From QYQD01 sp040755415 (GTDB taxonomy: Bacteria > Desulfobacterota > QYQD01): a DNA stretch of 64,000 nt. The stretch is taken from the NCBI GenBank assembly GCA_040755415.1, contig JBFMAZ010000013.1, forward strand, positions 1 through 64,000. Reading direction: 5' to 3'. Numbering within the stretch: position 1 is the first letter of the stretch; every line of letters starts with the position of its first letter. Shown in pieces: positions 16,505 to 24,728 of the stretch. Position numbers and translations under genes: made by a program. Under the pieces are notes generated by a model that saw only the letters and a list, made by a program, of their open reading frames with translations, was not told the DNA's origin and ran no database searches.

Positions 16505-17018
16505 TCATATTCAACAAACCTTCCAGCGGGCGGACCGTTATGATCTTATTCGCCAGGTCTATTTTGACCACTACGTCCTCGATAGCCGGAATAAGATATT
16601 CTTTCGGTCCGTTTTCGACTACATAAACATCATTGCTGCCGGTCGGAAAGACGGCCTTTATCTTTCCCAACACAGAGCCATCTTCTAATTGGACCGTCAG
16701 CCCTATAATCTGGTGCCAGTAATATTCGTCAGCCGGTATTTTTCTAAGCCACTTCTTTGGACAATAGACCTCTGAATGGATAAATGACTCCGCCTTTGTG
16801 CGGGAATCCACTCCCGATAGACCAAGAAGGACAACCCGCCCTTTCACGCCGGCAGATTCCAGCCTAAGCTCTTGAAGTCCACCTGCTTTATCTTTCAACC
16901 AGACAGCTTTTAATGCCTTGAAGCCGTCGGGCGATTCGGTGTAGGGTAAGACCTTCAATAGTCCCCTGACACCATGAGCACCAACTACTTTTCCGATGAG
17001 GATGTAATCCTCAGCCAT
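16494..17018 (-). CDS. rimM: 16S rRNA processing protein RimM
   Basis: 30S maturation factor that binds S19. ATG 17018 gives MAEDYILIGKVVGAHGVRGL. The alternative TTG 17033 would overlap khpA. It ends with the PRC-barrel domain (YYWHQIIGLTVQLEDGSVLG, YLIPAIEDVV). 174 residues, normal length. Confidence 0.95.
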   Translation of the reverse strand: MAEDYILIGKVVGAHGVRGLLKVLPYTESPDGFKALKAVWLKDKAGGLQELRLESAGVKGRVVLLGLSGVDSRTKAESFIHSEVYCPKKWLRKIPADEYYWHQIIGLTVQLEDGSVLGKIKAVFPTGSNDVYVVENGPKEYLIPAIEDVVVKIDLANKIITVRPLEGLLNMNDI

Positions 17019-17025
17019 TAGCCTG

Positions 17026-17256
17026 CTACTCAATGATCTCGAGGACTGCCCTCTTCCTTAACTTAGTCGAGGCAGCGCTTAAGATAGTACGCATAGATCG
17101 GGCAGTACGTCCCTGTTTGCCAATAACCTTCCCCAGGTCCTCCTTGGCCACCTTCAATTCGATGACGGAAGTCTGCTCGCCCTCTATCTCATTAACTTCC
17201 ACTGCATCCGGATTATCGACCAAAGCACGTGCAATATACCTGATCAATTCCTTCAT
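17026..17256 (-). CDS. khpA: KH-domain RNA-binding protein KhpA
   Basis: 76-residue single KH domain (formerly UPF0109) with the RNA-binding loop GKVIGKQGRTARSMRTIL. ATG 17256 (MKELIRYIARALVD) is preferred, with GGGAGG upstream. It sits between rpsP and rimM, the position conserved in many bacteria. Confidence 0.95.
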   Translation of the reverse strand: MKELIRYIARALVDNPDAVEVNEIEGEQTSVIELKVAKEDLGKVIGKQGRTARSMRTILSAASTKLRKRAVLEIIE

Positions 17257-17341
17257 CTCTCCAAACCTCCCTAGCATTAGGCTCGCTCGACAATCATGCC
17301 ATGCAAAAATTATTCTATACGCTATCCATTCAAAGTGGAAG

Positions 17342-17590
17342 TTATTTTTTTAACAATCCGCCACTGATAAGTAAGCTCCTTACCGTGTCTGTAGGCTTAG
17401 CTCCTTTCTGCAGCCAATCGGCCAGCTTTTGCCCGTCCACCTGGACGGCATGAGGCGTCTGCTTAGGATCATAACTACCTATTTTATCAATAAACTTACC
17501 ATCCCGCGGTGATTCCGAGTTTGCCACTACTAAACGATAAAATGGGCTTTTTTTGTCCCCTCGCCGCGCCAATCGAATTCTAACCGCCAT
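17342..17590 (-). CDS. rpsP: 30S ribosomal protein S16
   Basis: 82 residues: MAVRIRLARRGDKKSPFYRL, then RDGKFIDKIGSYDP and KLADWLQKGAKPTDTV, all typical of S16. A GGAGG-like site (plus strand ACCTCC) precedes the start. Confidence 0.98.
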   Translation of the reverse strand: MAVRIRLARRGDKKSPFYRLVVANSESPRDGKFIDKIGSYDPKQTPHAVQVDGQKLADWLQKGAKPTDTVRSLLISGGLLKK

Positions 17591-17623
17591 ACTATCTTTT
17601 ACCTCCCCGGTTGTTGGTTTTTA

Positions 17624-18952
17624 CTATAACGAGAATAGATTCTGTATATTTCTTAATCCACCCTTTTTGAGTTTTTTCATCATCTTTTGCATGTGCGCGA
17701 AATTTTTTAGCAACTTATTTACGTCCTGCACTGAGGTACCGCTGCCTTGAGCGATGCGCCGCCTACGGCTTCCATTTATGATTGTATAATTGTTTCGTTC
17801 CGCCTTGGTCATGGAATTTATAATAGCCTCTATCCTGACTAACTCGCTCTCGTCCGGACGTAATCCTTGCAACGATTTGATCTTGTTTAGACCAGGAATC
17901 ATGCCGATAAGCTGTTCCAGAGTCCCCATCTTTTTTATCTGCTGAAGTTGATCCCGGAAGTCCTCCAGGGTGAAAGACTCTTTTCTGATCTTTTTCTCAA
18001 GTTCTACGGCCTTCTTAGCATCAAGAGTGGCCTGGGCCTTCTCAATAAGAGTAAGGACATCGCCCATCCCCAGTATGCGGGAAGCCATGCGATCCGGATA
18101 GAACGGCTCTAAAGCATCCAGTTTCTCCCCCACACCAACAAATTTAATCGGCTTCTGAGTAACCGCTTTTATAGATAGAGCCGCTCCTCCGCGGGCATCG
18201 CCATCCATTTTAGTGAGAATTATACCGGTTAGCCCCAGGGTCTGGTTGAACTTCTCGGCTATATTAACCGCATCCTGACCGGTCATGGCGTCGGCTACCA
18301 GAATAATTTCCGAAGGATCGATGGCCGCCTCGATGCCTTTAAGCTCATCCATAAGAACCGTATCAATGTGTAGGCGCCCCGCCGTATCTATGATGACGGT
18401 ATCATAGGCCTTCTCCCTGGCCAGGGCCATAGCCCCTTGACAAATATCCAGGGGCTTCATGTCCGGCACAGACGGATAGGCGGCTATATTCAAATCATTA
18501 GCTAGTTTTTGCAACTGTTCGATAGCCGCCGGCCTATAGATATCGGCCGGCACCAGGTAAGGACGCCTTCCCTTCCCCCGCAGGTGTAAGGCCAGCTTAC
18601 CTGCCGTGGTGGTCTTGCCCGAACCCTGCAGACCAACCAGCATGATAGACACCGGCCATTTCCCTGAAAAATTAATATCTTGTTTCTGCCCCCCCATCAG
18701 GGCGGTCAATTCCTCGTGAACTATCTTAACAAGTTGCTGCCCCGGGGTAAGGCTATCCAATACCTCCTGTCCGATAGCGCGTTCCTGAACTGTATTGACA
18801 AAATCTTTAACGACTTTATAGTTTACATCAGCTTCTAAAAGGGCAAGGCGCACCTCACGCAGGCCGTCCTGGATATTTTGCCCTGTTAATTTGCCGTACC
18901 CCCGGAGCTTCTTGAAAACGAGGTTGAGGCGTTCAGTTAAGCTTTCAAACAA
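17624..18952 (-). CDS. ffh: Signal recognition particle protein Ffh
   Basis: SRP54 GTPase that targets nascent membrane proteins. An upstream ATG at 19018 opens the frame, but TTG 18952 gives the normal N-terminus (M)FESLTERLN and has GGGAG 7 bp upstream. This yields 443 residues: N domain, G domain with GLQGSGKT (107-114), DTAGR and TKMDGDARGG, and a Met-rich M domain with the short loop SRRRRIAQGSGTSVQDVN. It leads the ffh-rpsP-khpA-rimM-trmD-rplS-rnhB operon. Confidence 0.97.
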   Translation of the reverse strand: MFESLTERLNLVFKKLRGYGKLTGQNIQDGLREVRLALLEADVNYKVVKDFVNTVQERAIGQEVLDSLTPGQQLVKIVHEELTALMGGQKQDINFSGKWPVSIMLVGLQGSGKTTTAGKLALHLRGKGRRPYLVPADIYRPAAIEQLQKLANDLNIAAYPSVPDMKPLDICQGAMALAREKAYDTVIIDTAGRLHIDTVLMDELKGIEAAIDPSEIILVADAMTGQDAVNIAEKFNQTLGLTGIILTKMDGDARGGAALSIKAVTQKPIKFVGVGEKLDALEPFYPDRMASRILGMGDVLTLIEKAQATLDAKKAVELEKKIRKESFTLEDFRDQLQQIKKMGTLEQLIGMIPGLNKIKSLQGLRPDESELVRIEAIINSMTKAERNNYTIINGSRRRRIAQGSGTSVQDVNKLLKNFAHMQKMMKKLKKGGLRNIQNLFSL

Positions 18953-19218
18953 AACACTACTCCCTGGTTTTTTGAAACATAAAAGTGTATTTATAAAATT
19001 TCTTTTGACAACCGTCAAGCAAATTATATTTACAATTTCTTCACATAATAGTAAGCCCGAATTCTAACAATCAAAAATAAAGAACCAAAAAAACATTGCT
19101 AAGTAGAATAAACTTATTATAATTTTTGTTTTATGTTTCTTATGTAGCGGTAATTAGTTACCAAAAATCATGTCCGTAGGCTTTTCAGGCCCAGGGTCTA
19201 AAGAAAGGATGATATAAC

Positions 19219-19461
19219 ATGGCACGAGTTACGGTTGAAGATTGTTTAAAAAAGGTTAACAGTCGATTTGTCCTGGTTAATCTGGCGAAAAAAAGGGTTC
19301 AACAGCTACGTACCGGCGCACAACCTCTGGTTCAATCCAGAAATAAGGAAATCGTCGTGGCCTTACGCGAGATAGCGGCAGGGAAGGTCACGCATGAAAA
19401 TATAGATGAATTAGGAAAGGTTGAAAAAGGGCTGCAGGTAGAAGGGGAGATTAAAGAGTAG
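19219..19461 (+). CDS. rpoZ: RNA polymerase omega subunit
   Basis: 80-residue product with the omega signature ARVTVEDCLKKVNSRFVLV, AKKRVQQL and NKEIVVALREIAAGKV. AAGGATG precedes ATG 19219. The roughly 200-bp AT-rich gap upstream (19019-19218) separates it from divergent ffh and should hold both promoters. GGTAATTAGTTACC at about 19149 is a small near-palindrome there. Confidence 0.95.
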   Translation: MARVTVEDCLKKVNSRFVLVNLAKKRVQQLRTGAQPLVQSRNKEIVVALREIAAGKVTHENIDELGKVEKGLQVEGEIKE

Positions 19462-19473
19462 AACAGTAAAGAT

Positions 19474-20565
19474 ATGATCAAACGCGATTATTACGAGGCA
19501 CTTAATGTTCCGCGGGATGCTTCTGAGGAGGAGATAAAAAGGAGCTATCGCCGCCTGGCTATGAAGTATCATCCAGACCGAAACCCCGGAGATAAAGAGG
19601 CAGAAGAGCGTTTCAAGGAAGCGGCTGAGGCCTACGAAGTCCTTATGGATCCCCAGAAAAGAGAAATTTACAATCATTATGGACATGAAGGACTACAGGG
19701 CGCCGGATTTAGGGGGTTCAGCGGTTTTGATGATATATTTGCCAGTTTCAGTGATATATTTGAGGAATTCTTCGGCTTTGGAACTACGAGGCAAGGTCGA
19801 ACCGCTCCCAGACCGGGGGCCGACCTGCGCTATGATCTGAACATTTCATTTACCGATGCAGCGTTCGGTAGGGAAACAGAGATAGAAATAAGTAGACTGG
19901 AGACCTGTTCGGCCTGCGGAGGCAGCGGGTGTAAAGAAAATTCCCGTCCCGGCACCTGTCCAACCTGCCGCGGAAGAGGGCAGGTCGTACGCGCAGAGGG
20001 CTTCTTCCGTATCAGCACCACCTGCCCCCACTGCCGCGGCGTAGGGACCATCATCACTAATCCTTGTTTAAATTGCGCCGGTAGTGGGCAGACACGAGTC
20101 AAAAAGAAAGTGGCCATTAAGATCCCCCCTGGTGTGGACACTGGAGCAAGGCTTCGATTGCGGGGAGAAGGGGAAAGCGGAGAAAGAGGCGGCCCACCAG
20201 GTGATCTTTACGTAGTTTTACATGTTGAGCCTCACGATTTTTTTGAACGGAAAGGCTATGATATTTATTGTCATGTACCTATTCCCTTCACTCAGGCCGC
20301 CTTAGGCGACAAAATCGAAGTCCCTACCCTGAAAGGAATTAAAAAAGTTACTATCCCTGAGGGCATACAATCAGGCGAAACCATCGTCTTAAAGGGCGAG
20401 GGCATACCTTTTTTGCAAGGGCACGGGAAAGGGGATCAAATAATAGAGGTGATTGTCAACACACCGGTATCCCTTACTGCCCGTCAGAAAGAAATTTTAC
20501 GCGAATTTGCCGAAATCGAAGCAGAAAAACACGCCGGGTTTTTTAAGAAAATATTCCGTAAGTAA
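19474..20565 (+). CDS. dnaJ: Chaperone protein DnaJ
   Basis: Hsp40 co-chaperone of DnaK. J domain at residues 4-70 with HPD at 33-35, then a G/F-rich segment. Four zinc-binding repeats follow (CSACGGSG, CPTCRGRG, CPHCRGVG, CLNCAGSG), then the substrate-binding C-terminal domains. 363 residues. It starts 12 bp after rpoZ. No dnaK or grpE nearby. Confidence 0.95.
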   Translation: MIKRDYYEALNVPRDASEEEIKRSYRRLAMKYHPDRNPGDKEAEERFKEAAEAYEVLMDPQKREIYNHYGHEGLQGAGFRGFSGFDDIFASFSDIFEEFFGFGTTRQGRTAPRPGADLRYDLNISFTDAAFGRETEIEISRLETCSACGGSGCKENSRPGTCPTCRGRGQVVRAEGFFRISTTCPHCRGVGTIITNPCLNCAGSGQTRVKKKVAIKIPPGVDTGARLRLRGEGESGERGGPPGDLYVVLHVEPHDFFERKGYDIYCHVPIPFTQAALGDKIEVPTLKGIKKVTIPEGIQSGETIVLKGEGIPFLQGHGKGDQIIEVIVNTPVSLTARQKEILREFAEIEAEKHAGFFKKIFRK

Positions 20566-20583
20566 AGTAGGGACTCACAGACT

Positions 20584-21069
20584 ATGCAACCTCTAAGCCA
20601 TTTTGATGCCCAGGGGAAGGCGGTCATGGCGGAGGTCGGCCATAAAGAAACCACCTATCGTCGCGCCCGGGCCACTGGTTCAGTCTTGGTAAACGCCGAA
20701 ACCCTGCAAATAATTAAGGAAGGACGGGCTGATAAAGGGGATGTCCTGGGACTAGCCCGTGTGGCCGGCATCATGGCCGCCAAAAAGACCGGCGAACTCA
20801 TCCCTCTCTGCCATCCATTATTCATCAGCAGTGTAGATATTACCTTTTCCCTGGATGAAACAAATAATAAGGTGTTAATCGAGGCCACGGTGAATAGCCA
20901 GGGTAAAACCGGTGTGGAGATGGAGGCATTGGCAGCGGTCTCTATCGCCGCCTTGACCATTTATGATATGTGTAAGTCAAAGGATAGAGGAATAATTATC
21001 ACGGACATCTGCCTCCAGGAAAAAGAAGGAGGGAAGAGCGGCCACTATACAAGGCCAAGTGTACCGTAA
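20584..21069 (+). CDS. moaC: Cyclic pyranopterin monophosphate synthase MoaC
   Basis: Second step of molybdopterin synthesis, converting the MoaA product to cPMP. 161 residues with SHFDAQGKAVMAEVG, AAKKTGELIPLCHPL, the catalytic region VEMEALAAVSIAALTIYDMCK and the C-terminal DICLQEKEGGKSG. It overlaps the birA start. Confidence 0.97.
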   Translation: MQPLSHFDAQGKAVMAEVGHKETTYRRARATGSVLVNAETLQIIKEGRADKGDVLGLARVAGIMAAKKTGELIPLCHPLFISSVDITFSLDETNNKVLIEATVNSQGKTGVEMEALAAVSIAALTIYDMCKSKDRGIIITDICLQEKEGGKSGHYTRPSVP

Positions 21070-21892
21070 TTATCAGTTAACAATGCGCCCTCCAGAACTC
21101 GACCCTATAGATGTTACGTTACTTACCAGGAGGCTTAAAACCACGCCTTTCGCACGAGGAGAGATTCAGTATCTACCAACCACTGGCTCCACAAATGATG
21201 TAGCGAGAGACCTGGCAGAAAAAGGCGCTCCGGAAGGGACTATAGTTATTGCCGAAAGCCAGACTAGGGGACGGGGGCGTCTGGGCCGGACGTGGCATTC
21301 ACCACCGGGTACCGGCCTCTATTTTTCCATCGTCCTCCGGCCCTCGCTCGATCCATCCGACCTCCCCAAAATCACGCTGCTGGCCGGAGTAGCCGTTGCT
21401 GAAGCTATAGAAGAAACCACCGGCCTTCACCCGCTCATCAAGTGGCCGAACGACCTCCTGTTGGCAGGTAAAAAATTAGCCGGCATACTGGCAGAGCTTT
21501 ATGGCGATATTACCTCACCTTATGTTATCCTTGGGATTGGCATAAATGTTCACACGCGCCGCGAAGAGTTCCTCCCTGAACTGCAAGAAACCGCCACCTC
21601 TCTGGACATGGCCGGCGGACAAAACATCTCGCGCGCCAATCTCCTGCAGGCCATACTTACGCATCTGGGAAGGTGGTATGAATCATTCAAGAAGGGAGCG
21701 TTTCAGCCCATCCTGGACGCCTGGCGTAAGAGATGTGTTATCATCGGCGCCCGAGTCAGGATACTCTCTGGAGAAAAAGAACTGGAGGGAACCGTTGTCG
21801 ATATGGATGTGACGGGCGCTTTGCTCCTTAGGGATCAGGCCGGACAGATCCAGCGTATCTTATCCGGTGAAGTCATACGGTGGGAAAAATGA
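21059..21892 (+). CDS. birA: Biotin--[acetyl-CoA-carboxylase] ligase
   Basis: Attaches biotin to carboxylase carrier domains. Catalytic motifs are GSTNDVARDLA, the biotinyl-AMP loop GRGRLGRTWHSP, IKWPNDLLLAGKKLAGIL and GIGINVH, with a C-terminal SH3-like domain (GTVVDMDVTGALLL). There is no N-terminal winged helix of the E. coli type, so it is probably a ligase only, not a repressor. GTG 21059 with AAGG upstream overlaps moaC by 11 bp. ATG 21083 is an alternative. Confidence 0.93.
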   Translation: MYRNYQLTMRPPELDPIDVTLLTRRLKTTPFARGEIQYLPTTGSTNDVARDLAEKGAPEGTIVIAESQTRGRGRLGRTWHSPPGTGLYFSIVLRPSLDPSDLPKITLLAGVAVAEAIEETTGLHPLIKWPNDLLLAGKKLAGILAELYGDITSPYVILGIGINVHTRREEFLPELQETATSLDMAGGQNISRANLLQAILTHLGRWYESFKKGAFQPILDAWRKRCVIIGARVRILSGEKELEGTVVDMDVTGALLLRDQAGQIQRILSGEVIRWEK

Positions 21893-21952
21893 GTTATTCG
21901 CACCCCAGCGCATCTTCGAACCGTAAGGGACATGACGACCTGAGAATTTATA

Positions 21953-21987
21953 AAAGAGGCGGGAGATTCATCCCGCCTCTTTTTTTG
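21953..21987. terminator. Bidirectional rho-independent terminator
   Basis: AAAGAGGCGGGA-GATTCA-TCCCGCCTCTTT with a following T run and a preceding A run. The perfect 12-bp stem lies between the convergent birA and adk genes and can serve both. Confidence 0.93.
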
Positions 21988-22002
21988 CAAATGTAGAGGG
22001 CA

Positions 22003-22680
22003 TTAGGCCAACTGGGCCATCAATTTCTCTGAGACTACATTGATGGGCGGCGCACCATCCACGGCAACTACCTTTGGCCCCGGCACTTTCTTGAAATAAT
22101 TGACTGCCGCCATGGTGCCGCTGTTGGTATCGTAATAAATATCATGCCTTTTATCAATAGCGACCGTATCCTGGTCATCGGCCCGCGTCTTTAAATCACC
22201 TCCGCAGACCCGGCAGACCAATTTCCCATCCTTTTCTACCGGCTTGATGGCATCAATATAGACATGGTTGGGATGGTTGTTGTCATTGACGCAAAGCCTT
22301 CTGCCCATAATCCTTTCCGCGGCTGTCTTGCGGTCCAGGGCGATCTCCACGACATAGTCAAGCTTGATGCTGGCATCATTAAGCGCCTTGTGCAGGGCCT
22401 CGGCCTGGGCCACGTTACGCGGGAAGCCGTCCAGAAGCCACCCTTTTTTACAGTCATCCTCTTTAAGCCGGTTGAGGATCATGGGGATGGTGATGTCATC
22501 CGGTACCAGATCTCCCCGGTCAATGTATGCCTTGGCCTTTTTCCCCAGCTCTGTGCCCCCGCCTATATTCTTTCTGAATATAGCGCCCGATTCGATGTGG
22601 GGTATATTATACTTCTTCTGAACAATTGCCCCCTGCGTTCCCTTGCCACTCCCATTTGGACCAAAAATTAAGATGTTCAT
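22003..22680 (-). CDS. adk: Adenylate kinase
   Basis: Catalyses ATP + AMP to 2 ADP. ATG 22680 has AGGAGG upstream and gives 225 residues starting MNILIFGPNGSGKGT (P-loop 7-15). WLLDGFPRNVAQAEAL and the R-rich GRRLCVN follow. The lid carries a single CRVCGG pair and TRADDQD. The AMP-site region (ESGAIFRKN) deviates from the common STGDMLR, so this is a divergent long-lid adenylate kinase. Confidence 0.9.
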   Translation of the reverse strand: MNILIFGPNGSGKGTQGAIVQKKYNIPHIESGAIFRKNIGGGTELGKKAKAYIDRGDLVPDDITIPMILNRLKEDDCKKGWLLDGFPRNVAQAEALHKALNDASIKLDYVVEIALDRKTAAERIMGRRLCVNDNNHPNHVYIDAIKPVEKDGKLVCRVCGGDLKTRADDQDTVAIDKRHDIYYDTNSGTMAAVNYFKKVPGPKVVAVDGAPPINVVSEKLMAQLA

Positions 22681-22798
22681 GAAACTCCTCCTTTCGCAAA
22701 AAATCACTGTTAGGACTATAGCAAAAAACCATTAATTATTTCCAGAATAAAATGAATATACATTCAAAAAATATTTGCCCCCTTCTCTATCAGCCATC

Positions 22799-22954
22799 TG
22801 AGGCTCTTGCAAAAGTCTTATGATCGGGTTGCCGTCATTCCGGCGAACTCCGGATCAGGTCCGGGGCAGGCGCCGGAATCCAGTGATTCCGACCAGATTA
22901 AGACACTACTGGACACCGGTTTTCACCGGTGTGACGACTTTTGCAAGAGGCTCA
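22799..22954. mobile_element. Small inverted-repeat element type B, copy 1
   Basis: Ends TGAGGCTCTTGCAAAAGTC and GACTTTTGCAAGAGGCTCA are near-perfect inverted repeats. The interior has CATTCCGGCG...CGCCGGAATCC and ACCGGTTTTCACCGGT hairpins. A second copy lies at 36845-36974. It sits in the 440-bp gap between adk and the propeller lipoprotein; the rest of that gap (22955-23124) has no gene I can support. Confidence 0.8.
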
Positions 22955-23124
22955 TCTGTAAAGACTTGTATGCCCACCCGGGCCTTTCCGCCTTTGTCCT
23001 TGACAATCATATCTAACTCATATAAAGCAGAAAAAGTTTTCTTATTTCCCCCTTTTCTTAATGACGGAAGTGGCCGATATAGTAATAGATACAAGGGCCT
23101 TTGTGCCCTCAAGGAGGAGGATGC

Positions 23125-24711
23125 ATGTACAGAATCCTTCATAAATATTACTTGCTTTGTCTGTCTCTCCTTCTCGTAATTACTTCGTGCTGGGGCTGCG
23201 CCCGGCTAAAGGACAAACATCCGGCCGAACCGGTGGATAGCCGGCCACAGGGCAGACTCGTTATGTTTTTAAATGGCCCGCCGCAGGCCAGCCTGAATCT
23301 CACCTTTAGCCTCAGCAGCATTGCCGTCTTCAGCGAAGAAGGCGGGTGGGAAGAGTTGCCGCTTAAACCGCAACCGATAAACTCCCGGGGTATAATCGGA
23401 CGCCAGATCATCCTCGTGGAAAGCAAGCTTGTGGCCAGGACCTATGAAAAGGTGCGCTTTACCTTTGACCGGGCGCAGATCATTAAGGAAAATAAGGCCG
23501 CAGACCTTTCCATCCCTTCTGAAGGCCTGGAGATGGATTTTAAATTCAGGATAGTCAAAGGGCAGGATACTTCAGTTTTTATCAATTGGGATGTAGATGG
23601 GTCTATAGCGGATAATTATCTATTTATCCCCGCATTTGCGCTAAAGACAGAGATTCGCGGGGTAAGAAGCCAACTGGCTTATGTAACCAATGAAGAGTCA
23701 GACAATGTAACCGTTATTAATAGAGAATGGGACGAGGTTGTTTCTACCATAGCGGTAGGAAAGGCGCCATGCGGTCTGGCCGCCGGTACAAAGAAGACCA
23801 GGCTAAGGGTATATGTGGCCAATGCCAGGTCGAATAACATCACGGTCATCGATCCGACCCTAAACCAGGTTGAGCAGGCCGTACCGGTATCATTTGGTAA
23901 ACAACCCCGGGCCATTGCCGCAGCGCAGACCCGGTCGGGCAAGGAATGTCTGTTTGTGGCCAATTATGCCTCTAACAATGTCTCCATAATTGATACGGAT
24001 AATTATGAAGAGATTGCACAGGTCAGGGTAGGGGTTGGCCCCATCGCCGTAATCACCGACCCCCCCACGGACACCATATATAATATGAAAGGGCTGACGG
24101 CCAGCCAGTTGAGTCGCTGGAGGGATTACCGGGATCAACACCTGCATATATATGTAGCCAACAGTAAGACCAACACCGTATCCGTTATTATTTTTAATAC
24201 TTCTACACTTGCTGTGCAAGATACCCATACCTTAACCGTGGGCTGGAATCCGATGGCCCTGGACGTAGATGTGGAGCGGGGTAAGGTCTATGTAGCTAAT
24301 AACGCCTCTGATACGCTCTCAGTCATCGATGCATTAAAGATCATGGATGGCTCCACCTCGGACGCAGTAACCACCTTAACCAATGTAGGCACGGGTGGGG
24401 TGGACATTGCGGTTGATGCCTACTTTATGAGGCTGTATCTTTTAAAGGACCGGCCCGGTGAATTGCTCTTTCTTAAGACCCCGGTGGAGGCCATCGCTGC
24501 ATCCCTGAAGTCTATCATGACACCCATAACCGGATTGATCAATATGGACGGTTCTCCCCGGTCTATGGCCCTGGACCCTGAAAGTAGAAAGTTTTATGTC
24601 GTGGATAGTGGGGGAGATGCAGTTCACGTTATAGATAAGACTACCCGACGTCAGATAAAGAGCATTCCCGTGGGTCGTAAGCCTTATGAGATTACGATGG
24701 TTCCTTTTTGA
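23125..24711 (+). CDS. YVTN beta-propeller lipoprotein
   Basis: 528-residue lipoprotein. ATG 23125 has AGGAGGAGG just upstream, and the lipobox is LVITSC. Residues about 40-185 form a beta-rich domain resembling DUF4382. Residues about 185-528 are YVTN/NHL-type blades (AYVTNEESDNVTVI, VYVANARSNNITVID, VANYASNNVSIID, VYVANNASDTLSVID). No haem motif is present. It is the first gene of the cytochrome locus and may bind the beta-barrel or an extracellular partner; that role is an inference. Confidence 0.85.
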   Translation: MYRILHKYYLLCLSLLLVITSCWGCARLKDKHPAEPVDSRPQGRLVMFLNGPPQASLNLTFSLSSIAVFSEEGGWEELPLKPQPINSRGIIGRQIILVESKLVARTYEKVRFTFDRAQIIKENKAADLSIPSEGLEMDFKFRIVKGQDTSVFINWDVDGSIADNYLFIPAFALKTEIRGVRSQLAYVTNEESDNVTVINREWDEVVSTIAVGKAPCGLAAGTKKTRLRVYVANARSNNITVIDPTLNQVEQAVPVSFGKQPRAIAAAQTRSGKECLFVANYASNNVSIIDTDNYEEIAQVRVGVGPIAVITDPPTDTIYNMKGLTASQLSRWRDYRDQHLHIYVANSKTNTVSVIIFNTSTLAVQDTHTLTVGWNPMALDVDVERGKVYVANNASDTLSVIDALKIMDGSTSDAVTTLTNVGTGGVDIAVDAYFMRLYLLKDRPGELLFLKTPVEAIAASLKSIMTPITGLINMDGSPRSMALDPESRKFYVVDSGGDAVHVIDKTTRRQIKSIPVGRKPYEITMVPF

Positions 24712-24728
24712 TAGGCCGAGGATAAGGG

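Noticed and set aside
18953..19018. Upstream ATG extension of ffh
   Set aside because: It adds 22 residues not found in Ffh. TTG 18952 has a well-placed GGGAG and gives the standard FESLTERL start.
22906..23142. Minus-strand ORF containing DMIVKDKGGKARVGIQVF
   Set aside because: It runs into the type-B element, has no ribosome-binding site, and I do not recognise the protein. It may be a gene remnant but the evidence is too weak.
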